NCBI RefSeq assembly: GCF_042653545.1
Contig: NZ_JBHSIS010000003.1
Coordinates: 682,001 to 746,000, forward strand
Reading direction: 5' to 3'
Length of the DNA: 64,000 nt
Source: Actinophytocola glycyrrhizae
Lineage (GTDB): Bacteria > Actinomycetota > Actinomycetes > Mycobacteriales > Pseudonocardiaceae
Of the stretch, positions 9,226 through 15,960 are shown one piece after another; position 1 is the first letter of the stretch, and every line of letters begins with the position of its first letter. A program made the translations under genes and the position numbers. The notes under the pieces are model-generated. The model saw nothing but the letters and a program-made list of their open reading frames with translations. It had not been told where the DNA came from and did not search any database.

Positions 9226-10388
9226 GACGAGCCATGGTGGGGTTCCTGGCTTTCCTGCTCGCGGGGTGTTCGACCGGCGGGTTCTCCGGCATGTACCAGC
9301 TGCCGCTGCCGGGCGGCGCGGACCTCGGCGAGCACCCCTACCGGGTCGTCGCCCAGTTCGGTGACGTGCTCGACCTGGTGCCGCAGGCCGGGGTGAAGGT
9401 CCACGACGTCGCGGTGGGCCGGGTCGACAGGATCGAGCTGGCGGCGGACAACACGACGGCCGTGGTGACGTTGCTCGTCAACGGCGACGTGCACCTGCCC
9501 GCCAACGCGGCCGCCGAGCTGCGGCAGTCGTCGCTGCTCGGCGAGAAGTTCGTGGAGCTGAGCGCACCGGACCGACCGGCCGGGAAACTGCGGGACGGCG
9601 CGGTGATCCCGATCGACCGCACCAACCGCAACCCGGAGATCGAGGAGGTCCTCGGCGCGCTGTCGCTGCTGCTCAACGGCGGCGGCATCGGGCGACTGTC
9701 GACCATCGTCGAGGAGGTGAACGCCGCGCTCGACGGCAACGAGCCGGAGCTGCGCGCCACGCTCGCCAACATCGACGACGTCGTCACGGTGCTCGACGGC
9801 GAGAAGCACAACATCACCAGGGCCATCGACGCGCTCGGCACCCTGTCGACGAGGCTCGCCGCGCAGACCGGCGACATCAGGGTCGCGCTCGACCACCTCG
9901 GGCCGGGCCTCGCGGTCGTCAACGAACAGCGGGACGCGCTCGTCACCATGCTCGGCGCGCTGGAGAACCTGTCGACCGTCGCCGTCGACACCGTCAACCG
10001 CAGCCGCGACGACCTCGTCGACGACCTGAAACTCCTGGCCCCCACGCTGAACAAGCTCGCGGAGGCGGGCTCGGACCTGCCGAACTCGCTGCAGTTCCTC
10101 GTGACCTACCCGTTCACCGACTACTTCCTCAACGCCGTCAAGGGCGACTACGTGAACGTGGACGTCAAGTTCGACCTCGATCTTTCGGTGCTGCTGGAGA
10201 ACCTGGAGAACGCGAGCACACCGGTGATCCCGATCCCCGGCCTGTCGCCGACCCCGGGACCGTCGCAGTCACCGTCGCCGTCGCTGGAGCCGCCGCTGCC
10301 GGTGCCCACGCTGCCGCGGGTGCCGCAGGGCGACACGGCGGGCGGGCTGACCGGGCTGCTCGGCACGCTGCTGGGGGTGGGACGCTGA
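9222..10388 (+). CDS. mceE: Mce family lipoprotein, MceE position (LprN-like)
   Basis: 388 aa from ATG 9222, coupled to MceD. The N-terminus MRRAMVGFLAFLLAGC is a lipoprotein signal with lipobox LAGC, so Cys16 should be lipidated. MceE is the lipoprotein of mce operons (LprN in the mce4 system). The Mce domain contains VVAQFGDVLDLVPQAGVKVHDVAVGRVDRI, followed by a helical domain and a Pro/Ser-rich tail (about residues 340-375). TGATG at 10386-10390 couples it to MceF. Confidence 0.93.
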   Translation: MRRAMVGFLAFLLAGCSTGGFSGMYQLPLPGGADLGEHPYRVVAQFGDVLDLVPQAGVKVHDVAVGRVDRIELAADNTTAVVTLLVNGDVHLPANAAAELRQSSLLGEKFVELSAPDRPAGKLRDGAVIPIDRTNRNPEIEEVLGALSLLLNGGGIGRLSTIVEEVNAALDGNEPELRATLANIDDVVTVLDGEKHNITRAIDALGTLSTRLAAQTGDIRVALDHLGPGLAVVNEQRDALVTMLGALENLSTVAVDTVNRSRDDLVDDLKLLAPTLNKLAEAGSDLPNSLQFLVTYPFTDYFLNAVKGDYVNVDVKFDLDLSVLLENLENASTPVIPIPGLSPTPGPSQSPSPSLEPPLPVPTLPRVPQGDTAGGLTGLLGTLLGVGR

Positions 10389-11617
10389 TGTTGTTGCGCG
10401 GCACCAAGGTCCGGCTGCTCCTGTTCGCGATGATCGCGGTCGTCGGCATCGTGTACGTCGGCGGCACCTACGCGGGCCTGGACCGCCTGTTCGGCACCCG
10501 CGGCTACCGGGTGACGGTGCAGCTCGCCGACTCCGGCGGCATCTTCACGAACGCCGAGGTCACCTACCGCGGCGTCACCGTCGGCCGGGTCGAGCGGCTG
10601 CGCCTGTCCGACGACGGCATCGACGTGGTACTCGACATCGAGGACGACGCGCCACCGATCCCCGCCGACACCCGCGCCGTGGTGGCGAACCGGTCCGCGG
10701 TCGGCGAGCAGTACGTCGACCTGCAACCGGAACACGCCGGCGGCCCGTATCTCGCGGAGGGCGCGGTCGTGCCCCGCGACCGCACGTCGACCCCGTCGAG
10801 CCCGGAGACCCTGTTGTCCAATCTGGACAGTTTCGTCGAGAGCGTGCCGCAGGATTCGCTGCGCACCACGGTCGACGAACTGCACCGCGCGTTCGAGAAC
10901 GCGGGCCCGGCGTTGCAGGTGCTGCTCGACAGCGCGGGACAGCTGACCACCACCGCGACCGAACACCTGCCACAGACCACGTCGCTGCTGTCCAACGGCC
11001 GGGTGGTGCTGGAAACGCAGGCGGCGCAGAGCAGACAGATCCTCGACTACAGCAGCAACCTGCGGCTCATCGCGCAACAGTTGAAGACGTCCGACCCGGA
11101 CCTGCGCAAACTGATCACGACGGTCCCCGTGGTCGCCGTGCAGGTCGACGACCTCCTCCGCGACTCTGGCCAGGACCTCGGCGTGGTCATCGCGAACCTG
11201 CTGACCACCGTGCAGATCACGAGCACCCGCACCGACGCGCTGGAACACCTGCTGGTGGCCTTCCCGATGGTGACCGCGACCGCCCCGGGCGCGAACCCGG
11301 ACGGCACCGGGCACCTCGGGCTCGTGCTCACGTTCAACGACCCGTTCTCGTGCACCCGCGGCTACGAGGGCACGAGACAACGCCCCGGCAACGACGTCAC
11401 CGACGCACCACCGAACCAGCAGGCATACTGCGCGGAACCACCGGGCAGCCCGATCGGCGTACGCGGCTCACAGAACGCCCCGTTCGGCGGCAAACCGGTA
11501 GAGGTGCCGCCACCGGCCGCCGCACCGAGGACACCGACACCCGGCCTACCGGGCACACTGTCCTACCCGGGCGGCCCCCCGACCACACTGGGCGGCCTAC
11601 TGGGCCTCCCCACCTGA
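10388..11617 (+). CDS. mceF: Mce family protein, MceF position
   Basis: 409 aa from ATG 10388. An N-terminal membrane segment (LLLFAMIAVVGIVYVGGTYAG) precedes an Mce domain (VTVQLADSGGIFTNAEVTYRGVTVGRVERL). The helical region ends in a conserved FNDPFSCTRGYEGT block and a Pro/Gly-rich tail. It is the last gene of the operon. A perfect 27-bp-arm palindrome begins 26 nt after its stop and probably terminates transcription. Confidence 0.93.
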   Translation: MLLRGTKVRLLLFAMIAVVGIVYVGGTYAGLDRLFGTRGYRVTVQLADSGGIFTNAEVTYRGVTVGRVERLRLSDDGIDVVLDIEDDAPPIPADTRAVVANRSAVGEQYVDLQPEHAGGPYLAEGAVVPRDRTSTPSSPETLLSNLDSFVESVPQDSLRTTVDELHRAFENAGPALQVLLDSAGQLTTTATEHLPQTTSLLSNGRVVLETQAAQSRQILDYSSNLRLIAQQLKTSDPDLRKLITTVPVVAVQVDDLLRDSGQDLGVVIANLLTTVQITSTRTDALEHLLVAFPMVTATAPGANPDGTGHLGLVLTFNDPFSCTRGYEGTRQRPGNDVTDAPPNQQAYCAEPPGSPIGVRGSQNAPFGGKPVEVPPPAAAPRTPTPGLPGTLSYPGGPPTTLGGLLGLPT

Positions 11618-11643
11618 CCGAGGCCCACCTCCCAGGCCGCGGA

Positions 11644-11700
11644 ATGCCCTGAAAGGCGCGTTCAGGGCGCTCGGCGCCCTGAACGCGCCTTTCAGGGCAT
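11644..11700. terminator. Perfect palindrome with 27-nt arms and a TCG loop, 3' of mceF
   Basis: The arms at 11644-11670 and 11674-11700 are exact reverse complements with a 3-nt loop. It sits 26 nt after the mceF stop, in the gap between mceF (plus) and the TetR gene (minus). There is no U-tract, but a hairpin this stable could act as a bidirectional actinobacterial terminator. Each arm contains a TGAAnGGCnC-type module that recurs elsewhere in the window. Terminator function is inferred; the symmetry is seen directly. Confidence 0.6.
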
Positions 11701-12060
11701 GACCCGTGTCCCGAACGCGCCGTTGATCACCCTCGACCCACAGTTCGCTGCCCGCGAAGCGGGCACGCCGTGAAAGGCGCGTTGACGGCACACGACATGC
11801 CCTCAATGGCACATTCACGGCGCTCAGCGCCCTGAATGGCCCATTCACGGCACCGCCGATGTCCCAAATGTTCCGTTGATCAAGGACCGGCGCCGCTACG
11901 CGGGCCGCGCCGGCCGCAGGGCGAAGCCCGCGAAGCGGGCACGCCGCGAAAGGCGCGTTCACGGCACACCCCATGCCCTCAATGGCACATTCACAGCGCC
12001 CAGCGCCCTGAACGGCCCATTCACGACACCACCAATGTCCCAAACGCGCCGTTGATCAAG
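11650..12060. repeat. Island of short palindromic modules phased at 30-32 bp
   Basis: Eleven imperfect palindromes of about 20 bp (core like TGAAnGGCnCnTTCA, or CAAACGCGCCGTT in the last module of a set) begin near 11650, 11680, 11712; 11771, 11803, 11833, 11865; 11947, 11979, 12009 and 12041. Steps inside a set are 30 or 32 bp. The second and third sets lie in a direct duplication of about 176 bp (11751-11911 and 11927-12087). Further copies lie near 18.3, 43.2, 45.0 and 51.3 kb. The role is unknown. Confidence 0.8.
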
Positions 12061-12107
12061 CACCGGCCCGCTACGCGGGCCGCGCCGCGCGCGGGCGCGC
12101 AGCGCCC

Positions 12108-12175
12108 GCCGGGCGAAAGCCCGCGCCGGGCGAAAGCCCGCGCCGGGCGAAAGCCCGCGCCGGGCGAAAGCCCGC
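12108..12175. repeat. Four perfect tandem copies of a 17-bp hairpin unit
   Basis: The unit GCCGGGCGAAAGCCCGC occurs four times without a mismatch at 12108, 12125, 12142 and 12159. Each unit folds as CGGGC-GAAA-GCCCG, a 5-bp stem closed by a GNRA-type tetraloop in the plus-sense RNA. There are no spacers between units, so this is not a CRISPR array. It is non-coding. Confidence 0.85.
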
Positions 12176-12295
12176 GCAGCGGGCAAAGCCCCGCGCAGCG
12201 GGCCCGCCCCGAAGGGCAGAAGCACCCCGCCCTCAACGCACCTCAAGCGAACGGAACCACCCAGAAGGTTCGGTGGTGGCGGCGGGCAATCCAGT

Positions 12296-12315
12296 GGCAG
12301 GGCGCCAGCCCTGCC
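12296..12315. repeat. Small hairpin with 8-bp arms
   Basis: GGCAGGGC (12296-12303) and GCCCTGCC (12308-12315) are separated by GCCA. It lies within the non-coding island downstream of mceF, just before the cloverleaf-like element. It may add to termination of one of the converging transcripts. Confidence 0.5.
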
Positions 12316-12347
12316 CGCAAGGGCCCCTGCAGGGCGGCGGAGGCTCG

Positions 12348-12406
12348 CGTGTCAAGGGTGGCGAAGCCATCCGGCGAAGCCGGACGCCGAAGGCGCCCTT
12401 GACACG
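12348..12406. repeat. Cloverleaf-like inverted repeat (11-bp stem enclosing three GAA-loop hairpins)
   Basis: The outer arms CGTGTCAAGGG (12348-12358) and CCCTTGACACG (12396-12406) are exact complements. They enclose three back-to-back hairpins without any unpaired base between them: TGGC-GAA-GCCA (12359-12369), TCCGGC-GAA-GCCGGA (12370-12384) and CGCC-GAA-GGCG (12385-12395). It could be a terminator, a structured RNA or a cruciform-forming mobile repeat. It lacks tRNA features such as an anticodon loop or T-loop sequence. Confidence 0.7.
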
Positions 12407-12644
12407 TGAGGGGCCGCCCGTAAAATCCGCCGTCACCACCGAACACCAACACTCGCCAAAGCACCCCGAAGACCCAAGCGGGACAACGAATACAGCGACA
12501 AAGCACCCCGTGGTCAAACCCCAGCCCAAACCACACCCCGCGCAACAAGATCAACAGGCAGCCTCCGGCCCCCCGGAATCCAGCCTACCGGCCACCACCG
12601 ACAGAACCGGACACAAGCGCCCGACCTGTCCACAGGCAATCGGC
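12407..12644. other. Non-coding remainder of the mceF-TetR gap
   Basis: No open frame with coding character is seen. The plus strand is strikingly A+C-rich. A short CAAAGCACCCCG repeat occurs near 12457 and 12499, and a CTGTCCACAG sits near 12627. I find no promoter or RNA gene here. Confidence 0.5.
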
Positions 12645-13280
12645 CTAGCGCTCCAGCATCGCGTCCACTTCGGACTCGAAGAACAGCGTGGTGTCGAAAC
12701 CCATGGTGTCGAAGTGCCCGGCGATCTCGAGGCTGATCACCCCGTGCATCCTGGCCCACAGCCTCAGCGCCGTGCGGAGTGTCTCCGGCGGATCGTCGGT
12801 GCCCGCCCAGTCGCGGTGGGTGTCGAGGTGTTCGTCGAACGGCGTCTTCTCGCCGGGCCGGTGGTTTCGCAGTGCGGCCAGCAGCATGTTCATCAGCTCG
12901 GCGGCGATGTCGCGGGTCTGGGGTGGTGCGTGATAGCCGGGGATCGGCGTGCCGTAGATCAGGAAGTACCGCTGCGGGTGCGCGAGTGCCCAGTCCCGCA
13001 TGGCGTGCGCGATCACCACCGGCTCGGAGCCCTTCGCCTCGACGGCGGCGCGGAACGCGTCGACCAGTTGGCGGTAGGCGTCGGTGACGAGGTCGGTGAT
13101 CAGCTCGTCCCGGTTGGCGAAGTAGCGGTACAGGGCGGGCCCGCTCATGCCCATCTTCTTGGCGATCGCGTTGAGGGACAGCGCGGACGCGCCCGCCTCC
13201 GCGATCTGCGCCCATGCGTGCTCCTTGACCTCGGCACGTACCTGGGCGCGGTACCGCTCGCGGGGTGGACTGCTGCTCAC
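12645..13280 (-). CDS. TetR family transcriptional regulator (WHG-type C-terminal domain)
   Basis: 211 aa with a GTG start at 13280. The N-terminal helix-turn-helix (ALSLNAIAKKMGMSGPALYRYFANRDELI, about residues 32-60) is typical TetR. The ligand domain ends with LRLWARMHGVISLEI, the signature of the WHG-type TetR C-terminal family. Its 5' side abuts the HAAS gene end by 47 bp. That gap holds CTGTAACAG (13289-13297) and a second GCTGTAACC, a likely autoregulatory operator. It converges on the mce operon; whether it controls mce cannot be read from the sequence. Confidence 0.9.
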   Translation of the reverse strand: MSSSPPRERYRAQVRAEVKEHAWAQIAEAGASALSLNAIAKKMGMSGPALYRYFANRDELITDLVTDAYRQLVDAFRAAVEAKGSEPVVIAHAMRDWALAHPQRYFLIYGTPIPGYHAPPQTRDIAAELMNMLLAALRNHRPGEKTPFDEHLDTHRDWAGTDDPPETLRTALRLWARMHGVISLEIAGHFDTMGFDTTLFFESEVDAMLER

Positions 13281-13327
13281 CCCGGTAACTGTAACAGGCA
13301 GGTGCGCGTGTTATAAGCTGTAACCGG

Positions 13328-14113
13328 TCACCAGACGTGGTCGCCCGTGGCCAGTAGTGGCAGCAGTTCCGCCGCCTTGAGGGCCACGCCGACCGCCCAC
13401 GCGTCGAGCGGGAGGCTGAGCCACAGCCACTGCCGGTGGGTCCCGGTGCGACGGCCGACCACGACCGTGAGTGCCGCGACGGCGACGGCGGGAAGGACCG
13501 TCCCCGCGCCCTGCCAGCCGAACCAGCCCAGCAGCCACATCATGCCGAGGCACATCAGGGCCGCGCGGGCGATGAGCCATCCCGGCCACAGTGACCGCAG
13601 GTGGTCGCGGACCGGCAGGCGTCGTTCCGCCTCCGCCAGTCGCGCGGCCACCAACCGCACCTCGGGCAGCGTCGCCATCTCGGCCGCCGTCGACCGGGAC
13701 CGGCCGACCGTGAGCCAGGACGCGGCGAGCGCGACGAGGAGGAACACCAGCACGGGCCGGGGGGCGTCCGTCATGACCTGTCCGATGGCGTAACCGCCGA
13801 CCCCCGCCGCGGCCGTGGCGACCACGAGCACCCAGAACGCGGTACGCGGCAGCCACTCCGGCGTCCGCGACCCGGTGGGTTCGGCAGGCACACCCATGGC
13901 GGCACGCAGTTCCCGTGCGTACTCGGCGGGGTCGCCGAGCCGGTCGGCGAGAGTGGCCGGGGACTGTGTGGCGGCGAGTTCGCCGGCGGTCGCCGACACC
14001 TGTGGCTCGACGTCCTGGACGATCTCCTCGACCTCGGCGGCCGGGAGGTCCGCCAGCTCGTGCCGCAGGCGGTCCAGATAGGACCCGACCTCGGTGTCCG
14101 TGCCGGTGTTCAC
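13328..14113 (-). CDS. HAAS-domain membrane protein (PadR partner)
   Basis: 261 aa from GTG 14113, overlapping the PadR stop (GTGA). The N-terminal ~75 residues (YLDRLRHELADLPAAEVEEIVQDVEPQV...LGDPAEYARELRAAMG) form the helical HAAS domain that pairs with PadR regulators. The rest contains about six hydrophobic segments in pairs. The function is unknown; family members are thought to be regulatory partners of PadR in envelope or stress responses. The PadR-HAAS overlap strongly supports a two-gene unit. Confidence 0.85.
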   Translation of the reverse strand: MNTGTDTEVGSYLDRLRHELADLPAAEVEEIVQDVEPQVSATAGELAATQSPATLADRLGDPAEYARELRAAMGVPAEPTGSRTPEWLPRTAFWVLVVATAAAGVGGYAIGQVMTDAPRPVLVFLLVALAASWLTVGRSRSTAAEMATLPEVRLVAARLAEAERRLPVRDHLRSLWPGWLIARAALMCLGMMWLLGWFGWQGAGTVLPAVAVAALTVVVGRRTGTHRQWLWLSLPLDAWAVGVALKAAELLPLLATGDHVW

Positions 14114-14436
14114 GCCGTCTCCCCTTCCAGTAGGTCGGTCATCGTGTTCGCGAACCCGCGCCAGGTCTTGGTCCCGTCCGCGAGCCGCTGCCTGCCGAGT
14201 TCGTTGAGCCCGTAGTACTTGCGGTGCGGGCCTTCCTCGCTGGGGCGCACGTAGGACGTGAGCGCGCCCGCGTTGTAGAGGCGGCGCAGTGTGCCGTAGA
14301 CCGACGCGTCGCCGACCTCGTCGAGTCCGGCCTTGCGCAGTCGCCGGACCACGTCGTACCCGTAGCCGTCCTCGGTGCTCAGCACCGCGAGCACGGCGAG
14401 GTCGAGCACACCCTTGAGCAGCTGGCTGATCTCCAT
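14110..14436 (-). CDS. PadR family transcriptional regulator
   Basis: 108 aa starting at ATG 14436 (MEISQLLKGVLDLAVLAVLS), the canonical PadR opening; the longer frame to 14487 runs into the promoter. The winged helix covers YGYDVVRRL...ASVYGTLRRLYNAGALTS, followed by PHRKYYGLNELGRQRLADG. Length and motifs fit the short PadR-s1 subgroup. It is coupled to the HAAS gene downstream. GTAGTAGTA direct repeats (14457-14465 and 14491-14499) sit just upstream, where autorepression would act. Confidence 0.92.
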   Translation of the reverse strand: MEISQLLKGVLDLAVLAVLSTEDGYGYDVVRRLRKAGLDEVGDASVYGTLRRLYNAGALTSYVRPSEEGPHRKYYGLNELGRQRLADGTKTWRGFANTMTDLLEGETA

Positions 14437-14456
14437 CGGCGAGTCCAGTCGAGTGA

Positions 14457-14499
14457 GTAGTAGTACGGCAGGAACACTAGCACGCATTGCGTAGTAGTA
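14457..14499. promoter_or_regulatory. Direct repeats upstream of PadR (possible operator)
   Basis: GTAGTAGTA occurs at 14457-14465 and again at 14491-14499, about 34 bp apart, immediately upstream of the PadR start on the minus strand. PadR proteins normally repress their own promoters. No convincing -10/-35 pair could be fixed. The operator role is inferred. Confidence 0.35.
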
Positions 14500-14693
14500 G
14501 GTACGAGATCACGCAACACGCAATTTCAGGACAGTTACGAAGAAAGCCATTGGGCGCCCTCTGTCACTCGGATAGGCTCGGGCTCGCCCATTCGGGGGTG
14601 GAGCGGTCGCTGGGGGACACGATGAGCAACGCGTGCCTGCTCCTGCCGGTGGTTCCACCGCGCCGATGTGTCGACGATGAGGGGTTTTTCTTG

Positions 14694-15935
14694 ATGCGTA
14701 GTCGAAGAGTTGCGGCCGTGGTGGCCACGGTGGCCGCCGCGCTGATGGCGGGTGTGCCGGTCGCCGGTGCGGAGCCGGAGAACGGCAGCGGGGTGAAGGC
14801 CGAGCGCGAGCAGGGGTCGCAGATGCGTGCCGCCGCCGTCCCCGCGATCCCGTCCGAGTACGTCCCGGTGTCGCCCGTCCGGGTGCTGGACACGCGGATC
14901 GGCGGGACCCCGGTCGGCCCAGGGCGCTCGGTGACCGTCGACCTGACGGCCAGGACGCCTGCCGCCGCCACGTCCGTGGTGCTGAACGTGACCGGTGTGT
15001 CGCCCACCCTCTCCACGTTCGTGACCGTCTACCCGGCGGGTGAGGCGCGGCCGAACGCGTCGAACCTGAACCTGGCCGCGCGGAACACGCGCGCCAACTC
15101 GGTCGTGGTCGCGTTGAGCGCGGACCGCCGCGTGACGCTGTACAACCACTCCGGCAACACCCACCTGGTCGCGGACCTCGCCGGTTACTACACCGAGGGC
15201 ACCGCCAACCGGTACACCACCATGAACCCGAGGCGGGTGCTCGACACCAGGCCCGGCACGCCGCTTGGCCCGCGCGGCACCGGTGTGCTGAACGTGTCGT
15301 CGTTCGTCCCGGCCGGGGCCACCGCGGTGACCTTCAACATGACCGGTGTCGGCGCCACCGCGTCGACGTTCCTCACCGCGTACCCGAACGGGCAGACGCG
15401 GCCGACGGCGTCGAACATCAACCTGGCACCGGGTGAGGTCATCCCGAACCAGGTCACGGTGCCGATCGGGACCAACCGGTCCATCGTGCTCTACAACCAC
15501 GCGGGCAACACCGACGTGATCATCGACCTCGTCGGCTACTACTCGCCGGGTGGGGCGTACAAGTTCATCGCCATCTCCCCGGAGCGCGCCTGGGACTCGC
15601 GTCAGGACGACGGCCTGCGGCCGAGCTACTTCGTCGGGCTGACCGGGTGGGGTGAGACGACCGACCCGGTGGCGTTGCACGCGATCGCGGGCAACGTGAC
15701 CGGCGTCAACGCGACCGCACCCGGGTTCGTCACGGTGTGGCCGGGTGGTCAGCCGCGGCCGAACGCGTCGACCCTGAACGTGGTGCCGAACCAGGTCGTC
15801 GCCAACGCGGTGACCGTCGGGATCGGCTACGAGTCCGACCCGGGCATCCAGGACCGCGCGGTGAACTTCGCCAACAACGCGGGCTACGTCGACGTCGTGT
15901 TCGACGTCGCCGGGTTCTTCGTCGTACTGAACTGA
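14694..15935 (+). CDS. Secreted protein with three beta-rich LDTR/GYY repeats
   Basis: The start at ATG 14694 is preferred over the open frame at 14487. It has a GAGGGG ribosome site 9 nt upstream and yields a proper signal peptide (MRSRRVAAVVATVAAALMAG...AGAEPE). The 413-aa product carries three repeats of about 110 residues. Each begins near a P.RVLDTR-like motif (the third is degenerate, ERAWDSR), passes through N(V/M)TGV...F(V/L)T(V/A)(Y/W)P, and ends with N..GN/Y..V..D(L/V)(A/V)G(Y/F). Such repeats are widespread in secreted actinobacterial proteins, often beside hydrolase domains. None is present here, so a wall-binding or adhesin role is only a guess. Confidence 0.85.
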   Translation: MRSRRVAAVVATVAAALMAGVPVAGAEPENGSGVKAEREQGSQMRAAAVPAIPSEYVPVSPVRVLDTRIGGTPVGPGRSVTVDLTARTPAAATSVVLNVTGVSPTLSTFVTVYPAGEARPNASNLNLAARNTRANSVVVALSADRRVTLYNHSGNTHLVADLAGYYTEGTANRYTTMNPRRVLDTRPGTPLGPRGTGVLNVSSFVPAGATAVTFNMTGVGATASTFLTAYPNGQTRPTASNINLAPGEVIPNQVTVPIGTNRSIVLYNHAGNTDVIIDLVGYYSPGGAYKFIAISPERAWDSRQDDGLRPSYFVGLTGWGETTDPVALHAIAGNVTGVNATAPGFVTVWPGGQPRPNASTLNVVPNQVVANAVTVGIGYESDPGIQDRAVNFANNAGYVDVVFDVAGFFVVLN

Positions 15936-15960
15936 TCGCCGGCTCGCGCCGTCCGGGTGT

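Noticed and set aside
12108..12175. Tandem 17-bp repeats as a CRISPR array
   Set aside because: The units abut directly with no spacers and no cas genes are nearby.
12348..12406. Cloverleaf taken as a tRNA gene
   Set aside because: All three arms have 3-nt GAA loops; there is no 7-nt anticodon loop, no T-loop consensus, no acceptor/CCA features and it is shorter than a tRNA.
12273..13316. 347-aa plus-strand frame across the island and the TetR gene
   Set aside because: It is antisense to a clear TetR gene and its first part is repeat sequence; no family resemblance.
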